DNA of 20,302 nucleotides from an uncultured Eubacteriales bacterium (GTDB lineage: Bacteria > Bacillota > Clostridia > Oscillospirales > Oscillospiraceae): the NCBI GenBank assembly GCA_900551495.1, contig URWG01000014.1, positions 1 through 20,302 on the forward strand, in the 5' to 3' direction. Each line of letters starts with the position of its first letter. Positions within the stretch are counted from its first letter, which is position 1. The translations under genes and the position numbers were made by a program. Below, in pieces: positions 7,165-14,540 of the stretch. The notes beneath the pieces were generated by a model. It searched no databases. It saw nothing but the letters and a program-made list of their open reading frames with translations, and was not told the origin of the DNA.

Positions 7165-8118
7165 ATGCAAAAACTCGGTTTACGCAGAAATGTGTCCAAA
7201 ATTCCTCCCGCGCTGTACATGATGGTCGTCCTGCTGGCGCTGTTCGGCATCCTCGTGGACAACTATTTTACCTTCAAAAACTTTGCCAACGTCATGAATC
7301 AGACGGCGACGCTGCTGGTCCTTGCCTGCGGTCAGACGCTGATCGTTCTGATGCAGGGCACCGACCTTTCGCTCGGCTACATGATCAGCGCACTGTCCGT
7401 GACGTGGATCTGGCTGCTGAACCTCGGCGTTCCGATGTGGCTGTCGATTCCGCTGGTGATGCTTGCGGGCTGCCTGTGCGGTCTGCTGAACGGCGCGCTG
7501 GTGGCAAAGCTCCACCTGCCCGTCTTTATCGTCACCCTCGGCACGCAGAACATCTTCCGCTCCGTGGCGCTGCTGATCTCGGACAGCTCGACGATCTACT
7601 TCAGCCATAAGATTTTCCGCACCATCGGTAAGGGAACCTTCCTCGGGCTGACCTACACGGTTTGGATCGCGCTGGCTTGCTTCGCGGCGACGTGGTTCAT
7701 GCTGCGGCGGACGACCTTCGGCAGCCGCATTACCGCGCTCGGCGGCAACCAGGAGGCGCTCACCCTCGCGGGCAGCAGCGTCGCGGCGAATACCATCAAG
7801 GCGTTTGTGTACTGCGGCTTTATGGCGTCGATCTCGGGTCTGCTTCTGACCTGCCGCATCGAATCCGGCAACCCCCTGGGCGGCATCGGCTACGAATTTA
7901 ACTCCGTTGCGGCGGTGCTGCTCGGCGGTACGTCGATGCGTGAGGGTCGCGGCGGTGTCGGCGGTACCATTCTCGGCGTGCTGCTGATTCAGGTACTCAA
8001 ATCCGGTCTGAACATGGTCGGCATCTCGTCGATCTATCAAAACGCGCTGGTGGGCGCCGTCGTGCTGCTGGCAATCGTTCTGGACGCAATCGTTAAGCGC
8101 GTTCAGGAGCAGGACTAA
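7165..8118 (+). CDS. Sugar ABC transporter permease (RbsC-like), first of two
   Basis: The 317-residue membrane protein has around nine to ten hydrophobic segments and the BPD_transp_2 features of ribose-type permeases: the NVMNQTATLLVLACGQTLIVLMQGTDLSLG block near the N-terminus, the NGALVAKLHLPVFIVTLGT segment, and the GGTSMREGRGGVGGT loop near the C-terminus that contacts the ATPase. GGAGG precedes the ATG. It is followed 11 bases later by a second, different permease, so the channel is probably a heterodimer rather than the homodimer typical of RbsC. Confidence 0.92.
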   Translation: MQKLGLRRNVSKIPPALYMMVVLLALFGILVDNYFTFKNFANVMNQTATLLVLACGQTLIVLMQGTDLSLGYMISALSVTWIWLLNLGVPMWLSIPLVMLAGCLCGLLNGALVAKLHLPVFIVTLGTQNIFRSVALLISDSSTIYFSHKIFRTIGKGTFLGLTYTVWIALACFAATWFMLRRTTFGSRITALGGNQEALTLAGSSVAANTIKAFVYCGFMASISGLLLTCRIESGNPLGGIGYEFNSVAAVLLGGTSMREGRGGVGGTILGVLLIQVLKSGLNMVGISSIYQNALVGAVVLLAIVLDAIVKRVQEQD

Positions 8119-8129
8119 GGAGGCGCGAT

Positions 8130-9107
8130 ATGAAAAAACGTTTGGGCGAAGCCTCGGTTCTCAACCGTATTCTTGACATCCGCTGGCTTTACAGCTTCCT
8201 CGGACTTGTGGTGATCTTCGTGATCTCCTCCATCCTCAGCAAGTCCTTCTTCACTGCGGGCAATCTGATGACCATTCTCCGTCAGGCGAGTATTCTGCTG
8301 ATGCTCTCGCTCGGCTTGACGGCGGTCGTTCTGACCGGCAACATCGATCTTTCCGTCAACTCCTGCGCCGCGCTGACCGGCTGTATCTGTGCAAAGATGC
8401 TGGTCGAGCAGATGCCCGTGGGCTTGGCGATCCTGATCTCCATGCTCGTCGGCGTGGCAAGCGGCGTTTTTAACGGCTTCCTCGTCGGCGTGCTGCGGCT
8501 GCCCTCCTTCATCGCGACCTACGGCACGAACATGGTGCTCTCCGGTCTTGCGACGATCGTTATGAACGGCGGCGTTATCTATGACCTGCCCGAGGGCTTC
8601 TGCAAGCTCGGCGTCGGCTATCTCGGTCCGATTCCCGTACCGATCATTATTGTTGCAGCGGCGGCGATCGTGCTGGTCCTTCTGCTGCAAAAGACGACGC
8701 TCGGCAGAAAAATCTATATGTACGGTCACAACCTGACCGCCAGCAAATTCTCCGGCACCAGCAACCTCCGCATCCTGATGATCTCGTTCATCCTCTGCGG
8801 TCTGACCGGCGCATTCGGCGGCATTCTGATGTGTGCCCGACTGAACGCGGCGGACGCGGGCATGGCGGATACCTACGGCTTGCAGATCGTTGCGGCGGTC
8901 GTCGTCGGCGGAACATCGCTGCTCGGCGGCGAGGGCAGCATCTTCGGTACCATCATCGGTGCCATCGTGCTGACCAGTATCACCAATATCATGAACCTGC
9001 TGATGATCGATTCGGCTTGGCAGAATCTCGTCGTCGGCGTAGTCATCCTGCTGATGGTGTGGATCGACGTGTTCACCCGCAGCAAGCGCACAAAGAAAGC
9101 GGGTTGA
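8130..9107 (+). CDS. Sugar ABC transporter permease (RbsC-like), second of two
   Basis: This 325-residue membrane protein is of the same family as the gene before it but clearly different in sequence. It shows TILRQASILLMLSLGLTAVVLTGNIDLSVN, then NGFLVGVLRLPSFIATYGT, and the conserved VVVGGTSLLGGEGSIFGT loop towards the C-terminus. GGAGG precedes the ATG. Its stop lies two bases before the start of the class II aldolase, so transport and metabolism are translationally linked. Two permeases with one double ATPase and one binding protein make a complete importer. Confidence 0.92.
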   Translation: MKKRLGEASVLNRILDIRWLYSFLGLVVIFVISSILSKSFFTAGNLMTILRQASILLMLSLGLTAVVLTGNIDLSVNSCAALTGCICAKMLVEQMPVGLAILISMLVGVASGVFNGFLVGVLRLPSFIATYGTNMVLSGLATIVMNGGVIYDLPEGFCKLGVGYLGPIPVPIIIVAAAAIVLVLLLQKTTLGRKIYMYGHNLTASKFSGTSNLRILMISFILCGLTGAFGGILMCARLNAADAGMADTYGLQIVAAVVVGGTSLLGGEGSIFGTIIGAIVLTSITNIMNLLMIDSAWQNLVVGVVILLMVWIDVFTRSKRTKKAG

Positions 9108-9109
9108 TT

Positions 9110-9715
9110 ATGAGCTACGAAAGCATTTATCGGGATATGACCCTTGCGGCGCACCGCGCCTACTCCCGCGGCATTCAGACCGGCTCGGGCGGCAACATGA
9201 GCGCCCGCATCCCCGAACGGGACGCCATGGTCGTGAAAAGCTCCGGCGGCTCCTTCGCCGACTGCACCGAGGCGGGAAAGGGCTGGGTCGCGACGGATTT
9301 TGACGGTGCCCTGCTCCCCAACGAGAGCGGGAAGCCGACCCGCGAATGGCTGCTCCACGGCGCACTGCTCAAGGCGCTGCCGAAGGTCGGCGCGATCGTC
9401 CATTTCCACAGCCCCTATGCCGTTGCATGGGCGCAGGAGCACGACGAAATTCCGCTCACGACGTGGCATAGCGGCTTGAAGTTCGGCTGCCCGATCCCCG
9501 TCGTCGATGTTCCCGCCGCCGTCGTTCCGGCGCAGGAGATTCCGCGGATTTTGAAGCTTTTTGAAGAGAATCCCGCACTGCCCGGCTTTGTGCTGCGCGG
9601 TCACGGCTTGGTTGCCGTCGGCAAAAACGCAGTCGCAGCAGAGCACGCTGCGGAGCTGATCGAGGAAACGGCAAAAATCACCGTCCTTGAACAGCTTCTG
9701 TATAAGGAGGGATGA
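9110..9715 (+). CDS. Class II aldolase/adducin family protein
   Basis: The 201-residue protein has the zinc-enzyme layout of L-fuculose-1-phosphate aldolase and L-ribulose-5-phosphate 4-epimerase. Likely metal ligands are His98 and His100 (VHFHSPYAVAWA) and His165 (LRGHGL), with the catalytic acid Glu79 (TREWLLHG). The phosphate-site stretches TGSGGNMSA and KSSGG are also present. The fold supports retro-aldol cleavage, 4-epimerisation or, as in OtnC, decarboxylation of a 3-oxo-sugar acid phosphate. The start two bases after the permease has only a weak ribosome binding site, so coupling is likely. Its place between transporter and aldehyde oxidoreductase would suit an aldolase that releases an aldehyde, or a decarboxylase. 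I cannot choose from sequence. Confidence 0.88.
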   Translation: MSYESIYRDMTLAAHRAYSRGIQTGSGGNMSARIPERDAMVVKSSGGSFADCTEAGKGWVATDFDGALLPNESGKPTREWLLHGALLKALPKVGAIVHFHSPYAVAWAQEHDEIPLTTWHSGLKFGCPIPVVDVPAAVVPAQEIPRILKLFEENPALPGFVLRGHGLVAVGKNAVAAEHAAELIEETAKITVLEQLLYKEG

Positions 9716-9718
9716 GCC

Positions 9719-10135
9719 ATGCAGGAGATCGGCTGCAAAGAAAAATTTCTGTATGTTGAACCGACGATCTGCTCCGGCTGCGCTGCGTGCGCGATGGCTT
9801 GCTCCTTTTGGCTGAACAAGGAGTTCAGCAACAAGCAGGAAAGGATTGCCACAATCTTTATTGAGGAGACAGGCTTCCACGAGGCGGTCGTCCACTGCGA
9901 CGGCTCACAGTGCAACGGCAAGCCGGAATGTCTTGCCTACTGTCCCACCGGCGCTTTGATGTACGGTACGCTCGAGGACATTTGCAAACGGAAGCTGGCG
10001 CTTGCAAACCGCCGCAGGAAGGAATACAACAGCGCAATGCTGCGCGGCGGCTGGACGACCGACCGCAAGCAGGAGCAGGAGATCATTAAGGAGGATGCTT
10101 ATGTACGGCTGGCAGAAGAAAATTCTGAGAATTGA
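9719..10135 (+). CDS. 4Fe-4S ferredoxin-like electron-transfer subunit of the aldehyde oxidoreductase
   Basis: This 138-residue protein has eight cysteines arranged for two [4Fe-4S] clusters: Cys18, 21, 24 and 28 (CSGCAACAMAC), and Cys60, 65, 71 and 75, the last followed by Pro (CLAYCPTGAL). The spacing C-x4-C-x5-C-x3-CP in the second set is unlike a plain bacterial ferredoxin and resembles HycB/DmsB-type iron-sulfur subunits. The C-terminal 50 residues are charged. The end of the gene overlaps the start of the AOR gene by 35 bases, which argues that the two proteins are made together and form a complex. The likely job is passing electrons from the tungsten site to a soluble ferredoxin. GGAGG precedes the ATG. 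Confidence 0.88.
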   Translation: MQEIGCKEKFLYVEPTICSGCAACAMACSFWLNKEFSNKQERIATIFIEETGFHEAVVHCDGSQCNGKPECLAYCPTGALMYGTLEDICKRKLALANRRRKEYNSAMLRGGWTTDRKQEQEIIKEDAYVRLAEENSEN

Positions 10136-11996
10136 CCTGTCGCGGCAGACGGCTTCCTTCGAGCCGGTGCCGGATGAGGTCTATCGCGATTTTCTCGGCG
10201 GCAGAGGGCTTGCCATCAAGCTCCTGTTTGACGAGACAACGAAGGATACCGACCCGATGGGTCCGGACAATCCGCTGATCTTCTCTGTCGGACCGCTCAA
10301 CGGAACGCCCTTCGGCAGCGGACGCATGACCATTATGACGCGTTCGCCCCGCAACGGTTTCCTCTCCGACGGCAACATCGGCGGTCACTTCGCGCCGCAG
10401 CTGAAGTATAACGGCGTTGACGCGATGGTGATTAAGGGCATCTCCGAGAAGCCCTGTATGCTCGTCATTGATAACGGCGTGGTCAGCTTCCGCTCGGCGG
10501 AGCACCTTTGGGGCAAGACTACCCGCGAGACCGAGCGCCTTCTGCGTGAGGAATTTGACGATACCTATCAGTTCCGCTATATCGGACCGGCAGGTGAAAA
10601 CTGCGTCGGTCAGGCAGTCATCGTCGGCAACCTCCTGCACACGGGCGGCCGTACCGGTGCGGGCATGGTCATGGGCGGCAAGCGCCTCAAGGCGATCGTG
10701 ATCCGCGGCAACGGCTCGGTGAAGGTCGCCGACCCCGATGCCTATCTCAAGGCGTATCAGCGCATCGTCTACGAGCTGGATCCCCGCCGCTGCACCGATG
10801 TCTACCGTCTGCCCTACGGGCTTTACGGCGACGTCTCGGTCAACGGACTGGTCAACGAGTACGGCGGCCTTGCCATCGAGAACGGCAAGTACGGCACCGT
10901 CGGCGGCGAAGGCTCCTTCACGGCGGAGAAAATGCTCCGCATTACCAAGAAACCGAAATCCTGCTACGGCTGTATGCAGGGCTGCTGCATCAACTGGGTC
11001 GTCCCGACCGAGGGAAAGCTCAAGGGCATCGGCACACAGGCGCACGCAGGCTCTCTCAATGCGATGGGCTCGAACCTGCGCATCATGAAGCTCAGCGACC
11101 AGCTTGAAAACACGAATATGTGCTGCGACCTCGGTCTTGACACCTTCGTCGGCTTCGCAATCGCGTGGGCGTTCGAGGCGTTTGAAAAGGGCTATCTCAC
11201 CACAAAGGACACCGACGGCTTGGAGCTGCGCTTCGGCGACAATGAGGCGGTGCAGGAGATGCTGAAAAACATCGCCTATCGCCGCAACCGGATCGGAAAC
11301 CTCCTCGCCGACGGCTTGGACCGCGCCTCGGACATCGTTGCAAACGGCGCGTGCAAGGGCTTTGCACTCCAGTCCAAGGGCGTTGAGTACTCCACCGTCA
11401 ATCCCCGCGTCTACTACAACATGGCGCTGCACTATGCCATCAGCGACGTCGGCTTGAACCATACGCGCATTTATCCGCCGTATCCGCCGCTGCCCGAAGC
11501 GGTGCCTGCGGACGTGAAGCTACCCTACGACATTGCCAAGGCAAAGAACAAGCACACGGTCGATGACAAGGGAAAATTTGTCCGCTGGTGTCTGAATACC
11601 CGCGCAGTTATCAACAGCATGGAGACCTGCGCCTATTCCCCGCGCGGCAGACTTTACTCCGATCAGCGCCCGTACGCCGACCTGATCTCTGCCGTTACCG
11701 GTGAGAAATTCACCGCCGAGCGGCTTTATGAGATCGGCGAACGAATCTGCCAGCTTGAGCACTCCTTCAATGTCCGTAACGGCGCGAGCCGCAAGGATGA
11801 CGTTCTGCCCGATCGTTGGACGAAGGAAAACGACCCTACCAGCGGCAACGGCTATAACCTTGTCGTGCCCGAGGAGCTGGAGCAGATGATCGACGATTTC
11901 TACGATGTCAGCGGCTGGGACCGCAACGGTATCCCCAAGCGCGAAACGCTGGAGCGCTTCAAGCTCGGCTACGTCGCCGATCAGCTCGGACTGTAA
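10101..11996 (+). CDS. Aldehyde ferredoxin oxidoreductase (tungsten-pterin, AOR family)
   Basis: This 631-residue enzyme family oxidises aldehydes to carboxylic acids at a bis-tungstopterin centre and passes electrons to ferredoxin. The N-terminal half shows the AOR start (ILRIDLSRQTASFEPVP, FLGGRGLAIKLL), the pterin region (GRMTIMTRSPRNGFL) and GRTGAGMVMGGKRLKAI. The [4Fe-4S] ligands are Cys288, 291 and 295 (CYGCMQGC), the same numbers as in Pyrococcus furiosus AOR, with the fourth, Cys510, in SMETC. DLGLDTF and the NVRNGASRKDDVLPDRW motif are also present. The Asp that usually precedes the fourth Cys by five residues reads Asn here. The chosen ATG has AAGGAGG six bases upstream; earlier in-frame starts lie inside the iron-sulfur gene. 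In this operon it could oxidise an aldose or an aldolase-released aldehyde. Confidence 0.95.
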   Translation: MYGWQKKILRIDLSRQTASFEPVPDEVYRDFLGGRGLAIKLLFDETTKDTDPMGPDNPLIFSVGPLNGTPFGSGRMTIMTRSPRNGFLSDGNIGGHFAPQLKYNGVDAMVIKGISEKPCMLVIDNGVVSFRSAEHLWGKTTRETERLLREEFDDTYQFRYIGPAGENCVGQAVIVGNLLHTGGRTGAGMVMGGKRLKAIVIRGNGSVKVADPDAYLKAYQRIVYELDPRRCTDVYRLPYGLYGDVSVNGLVNEYGGLAIENGKYGTVGGEGSFTAEKMLRITKKPKSCYGCMQGCCINWVVPTEGKLKGIGTQAHAGSLNAMGSNLRIMKLSDQLENTNMCCDLGLDTFVGFAIAWAFEAFEKGYLTTKDTDGLELRFGDNEAVQEMLKNIAYRRNRIGNLLADGLDRASDIVANGACKGFALQSKGVEYSTVNPRVYYNMALHYAISDVGLNHTRIYPPYPPLPEAVPADVKLPYDIAKAKNKHTVDDKGKFVRWCLNTRAVINSMETCAYSPRGRLYSDQRPYADLISAVTGEKFTAERLYEIGERICQLEHSFNVRNGASRKDDVLPDRWTKENDPTSGNGYNLVVPEELEQMIDDFYDVSGWDRNGIPKRETLERFKLGYVADQLGL

Positions 11997-12009
11997 GGAG
12001 GGGTTGACC

Positions 12010-12267
12010 ATGGCAAAAATTCAGCTTCGTTATATGGCTCGCTTCTGCGAGCTGGCGCAAAAGCCGCTGGAGGACCGTGAGGTAAGCTGCGCGACCTTCC
12101 GCGAGCTGATCGAGCTGCTGGACAGTGATTACCCCGGCTACGCCGCCGAATTCTATAATGTGATCGGTGAACGTCATGAATGTACCCTCCGCCGCGCCGA
12201 GGTTGCCGCGATCAATCCCACCGCGGACGAGCCGGTACTCGACGGAGACTGCTACGGCTTCTATTGA
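12010..12267 (+). CDS. MoaD/ThiS-like small protein without a Gly-Gly tail
   Basis: The 85-residue protein has the beta-grasp pattern of MoaD: a beta-hairpin start (AKIQLRYMARFCELAQ), a central helix (FRELIELLDSDYPGYAAEF) and the closing VLDGDCYGFY, which matches the usual L-x-D-G-D-x-V-x-F. MoaD normally continues P-x-x-A-G-G, and the terminal Gly becomes a thiocarboxylate to put sulfur into molybdopterin. Here the protein stops at Phe-Tyr, so this chemistry is impossible as written, and no other frame restores a GG. It follows AOR by 13 bases with a good ribosome binding site. AOR-linked MoaD-like genes are known, so a structural or chaperone role for the W-cofactor or the AOR complex is plausible. 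Confidence 0.75.
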   Translation: MAKIQLRYMARFCELAQKPLEDREVSCATFRELIELLDSDYPGYAAEFYNVIGERHECTLRRAEVAAINPTADEPVLDGDCYGFY

Positions 12268-12298
12268 GCCGCGCTTTCCACGCTTCTTCTTTTTGGTT

Positions 12299-12364
12299 TT
12301 CCCCTCTTTTTTACCTCAGGTGGGGAACGGCATTCCCCTGTGCCGTTCCCCCGAGGGAGGGGAA
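12299..12364 (+). other. Structured spacer with nested inverted repeats
   Basis: A perfect 11-bp stem (GGGGAACGGCA 12322-12332 with TGCCGTTCCCC 12341-12351) is nested inside outer pairings CCTC/GAGG (12314-12317 with 12353-12356) and TTCCCCTC/GAGGGGAA (12299-12306 with 12357-12364). There is no T run after it on either strand, so it is not a standard terminator. It lies in the 145-base gap between the MoaD-like and lactonase-like genes and may be an mRNA-stabilising or processing element, or a dispersed intergenic repeat. Confidence 0.6.
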
Positions 12365-12412
12365 GCCGAGTGAATCTGTTATTACTATATTTCTAAGAAA
12401 GAGGTATTTACT

Positions 12413-13225
12413 ATGTCCAATCTGACCATTCGCCCCTTGAACACCGGCTTTGTGCCGACCAACCCCTTCCAGTACCATTATCATCATTCCTGCGCTCCCT
12501 ATCTGAAGGGCGTGCCGAATGAGAAGGTGCCCCTGCCCGTATTCGTGTACCTCGTAGAGGGCGGCGACAAGCTCCTGCTCGTCGATACCGGCATGGCTTG
12601 GACGGAGCGCGCCAATGCCTACCATCACCCCGGCTCCTGGCAGGACCCCGATCAGGACATTGAGAGCCTCCTCGCGGCGCACGGCTATAAGTGCAGCGAC
12701 ATTGACATCGTTGTTTACACCCATCTGCACTGGGACCATATGTTCTATGCCGAGAAGTTCACCAACGCACAGTTCTACGCCCACAAGCGCGAGGTCGAAT
12801 TTGCCCGCAACCCCATCCCCCTGTACTACAAGTCCTACGAAGCGCCCATTCTCGGCGTGAAGTCGCCGATCACCGACATCGTATTCAACGAGGTCGAGGG
12901 CGAAACCGAGATCATGCCCGGCGTCCGCGTCTTTGAGTCCTTCGGTCACTCTCCCGGACACATCTCCGTCGAGGTCGATTGCGCCGACGGCGACAGCTAC
13001 ATCTGCGCGGGCGACTCCATCTTCGTGCTCGGCAACCTCAACGAGATCCCCGAGCTGCACTACGACATCACGCCTCCGGGACGCTTCTACAACATCGTGG
13101 AATCCTGGAAGAGCATTGAGTATCAGAAGGCGCGTGCGAAGTCTCCCGAGCACCTGCTGCTCTGCCACGACAAGACCATGCTTGACCGCGTAAAGAAGAC
13201 ACCCGTGATCGGCGTCGCAAAATAA
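12413..13225 (+). CDS. Metallo-beta-lactamase-fold hydrolase, lactonase-like
   Basis: The 270-residue protein has the full dinuclear metal site of the quorum-quenching-lactonase branch of the MBL superfamily: HLHWDH (104-109), His183 in GHSPGH, Asp201 (CAGDSIF) and His252 (LLLCHDK). The N-terminal VYLVEGGDKLLLVDTGM strand is typical. AHL lactonases and relatives open lactone rings, and inside a sugar catabolic operon a sugar-lactone is a more likely substrate than a signal molecule. It is preceded by a structured 145-base gap and AGAGG. Strong codon bias suggests high expression. A 14-bp hairpin follows its stop. Other MBL hydrolase reactions cannot be excluded. Confidence 0.85.
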   Translation: MSNLTIRPLNTGFVPTNPFQYHYHHSCAPYLKGVPNEKVPLPVFVYLVEGGDKLLLVDTGMAWTERANAYHHPGSWQDPDQDIESLLAAHGYKCSDIDIVVYTHLHWDHMFYAEKFTNAQFYAHKREVEFARNPIPLYYKSYEAPILGVKSPITDIVFNEVEGETEIMPGVRVFESFGHSPGHISVEVDCADGDSYICAGDSIFVLGNLNEIPELHYDITPPGRFYNIVESWKSIEYQKARAKSPEHLLLCHDKTMLDRVKKTPVIGVAK

Positions 13226-13235
13226 AGAACAAAAC

Positions 13236-13270
13236 CAGCCGTTGTCCCGCGTCGGTCGGGGCAACGGCTG
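13236..13270 (+). other. 14-bp stem-loop after the lactonase-like gene
   Basis: Bases 13236-13249 pair with 13257-13270 (outer arm CAGCCGTTG/CAACGGCTG, one G-T pair, 7-base loop). No T run follows and the next gene's ribosome binding site (GGAG) begins directly after it. It is more likely an mRNA stabiliser or processing point than a full terminator, and could lower expression of the downstream enzymes. Confidence 0.7.
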
Positions 13271-13282
13271 ACGGAGTATTCA

Positions 13283-14527
13283 ATGAAACGAATTGCAATT
13301 ATTTCAAGCTGCGATACCAAGCAGCAGGAGGCGGCGTTTATGGCGCGCTGCCTGCGCGATAACGGCGTGGAACCGCTCATCGTGGATATGTCCATCGGCT
13401 TGGGGCAGCCCTGCGGTGCGGACATTTCCCGCGAGGAGGTCTTTGCCGCCGTCGGGCTGAAATGGGAAACGCTCCGCGAAAAGACAAAGGGCGAGCTGAT
13501 GGCGCTGATGACCGAGGCAATGCGTGCGAAAATCCTCAGCCTCTACCGGGAGGGGAGAATTGACGGCGTGATGGCGGCGGGCGGCGTGCAGAACACGACC
13601 GTCGCCATGTCCGCAATGCAGCTTCTGCCGATCGGCTTCCCGAAGGTCATTGCCTCCACGGTCGCCTGCGGACAGAAGCCCTTTTCGACGGTCGTCGGGC
13701 TGCGGGATATTGTCGTGCTGCCCTCAATTTCCGATTTTACGGGGCTGAACATGATGACCCGTGCCATCCTTTCCAACGCCTGTGCCTGCGCTGCAGGCAT
13801 GGCAAAGCACGCCGGCACCCCGCTGCAAAAGCCGAACCGTCCCGTTGTCGGCGTCACCCTGATGGGAATTACCAACGACGGCTGCTGCGCTGCCATTGAC
13901 GAGCTGGAGCGACTGGGAATTGAGGCGATCGGCTTTCACACCACCGGTGTCGGCGGACAGATCATGGAGCAGCTCGCGCTTGACGGAACGCTGGACGGGA
14001 TTCTGGACATGACCACGCATGAGATCACGTCGGAGTATTTCGGCGGCGGCTTCTCCTGCGGTGCGAAAAATCGATTGATCGCGACGCTGGAGGCGGATGT
14101 GCCGATGGTGGTTTCCGTCGGCGGGCTGGACTTTGTGGACTTCGACCGCGAGCATTTCCCACCGCGGATGGACGAGCGGGTCTACAATATGCACAACGAG
14201 CAGCTCGCTCACATCAAAATTCTGCCCGACGAGGCGCGGGAGGTCGGAAAGATATTTGCCGCACGGCTCAACCATGCAAAGCGCCCCGTTACCCTCGTGC
14301 TCCCCACCGAGGGAATGCGGAAGAACACGCGCAAGGGAGAGAATCTTTATTGCCCCGAGACGGACGAGGCGCTGCTGCGGACGATCCGCGCGGGCGTCGG
14401 CGACCGTGTGCATATCGTGCCCTTGCAGGGCAATCTGAACGACCGCGATTGGGGCAGACGAATTGCCCGACTGATGGCGCAGGTGCTGCGGGAACGCGGC
14501 TTCGTGCTTCGGCCGAGCGGCGAATAG
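13283..14527 (+). CDS. Tm-1-like ATP-binding domain protein (UPF0261 family)
   Basis: The 414-residue protein matches UPF0261 along its whole length: the N-terminal nucleotide-site-like start IAIISSCDTKQQEAAF (residues 4-19), PIGFPKVIASTVACGQ, GLRDIVVLPSISDFTGLN, and the C-terminal half with GFHTTGVGGQIMEQL, LDMTTHEITSE, GGLDFVDF and VLPTEGMRKNTRKGE. The family's biochemical role is unknown; tomato Tm-1 N-terminal domains of this family bind ATP. The usual glycine-rich GGSGGTA stretch reads GGVQNTT (100-106) here, an odd change near the presumed nucleotide site. Members are often paired with a PEP-hydrolase-like TIM-barrel protein, which is absent. It lies 13 bases before the RuBisCO-like gene, so its job is tied to that step, possibly ATP-dependent activation of the substrate. 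Confidence 0.85.
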   Translation: MKRIAIISSCDTKQQEAAFMARCLRDNGVEPLIVDMSIGLGQPCGADISREEVFAAVGLKWETLREKTKGELMALMTEAMRAKILSLYREGRIDGVMAAGGVQNTTVAMSAMQLLPIGFPKVIASTVACGQKPFSTVVGLRDIVVLPSISDFTGLNMMTRAILSNACACAAGMAKHAGTPLQKPNRPVVGVTLMGITNDGCCAAIDELERLGIEAIGFHTTGVGGQIMEQLALDGTLDGILDMTTHEITSEYFGGGFSCGAKNRLIATLEADVPMVVSVGGLDFVDFDREHFPPRMDERVYNMHNEQLAHIKILPDEAREVGKIFAARLNHAKRPVTLVLPTEGMRKNTRKGENLYCPETDEALLRTIRAGVGDRVHIVPLQGNLNDRDWGRRIARLMAQVLRERGFVLRPSGE

Positions 14528-14540
14528 GGAGGGAAGCGTT

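Noticed and set aside
10086..11462. Long antisense frame of 458 codons opposite the AOR gene
   Set aside because: It mirrors the codon bias of the real gene on the other strand. The AOR frame has full family motifs; this frame has none.
12268..12320. Frameshift hiding a Gly-Gly tail of the MoaD-like protein
   Set aside because: The other two frames after the stop give no P-x-x-A-G-G-like ending, so the short form is taken as real.
12322..12351. Intrinsic terminator within the operon
   Set aside because: The stem is strong but no T run follows on either strand, and the genes beyond belong to the same pathway.
12360..12412. Separate promoter for the lactonase-like gene
   Set aside because: A TACTAT box is present at 12383-12388 but no -35-like hexamer lies at suitable distance.
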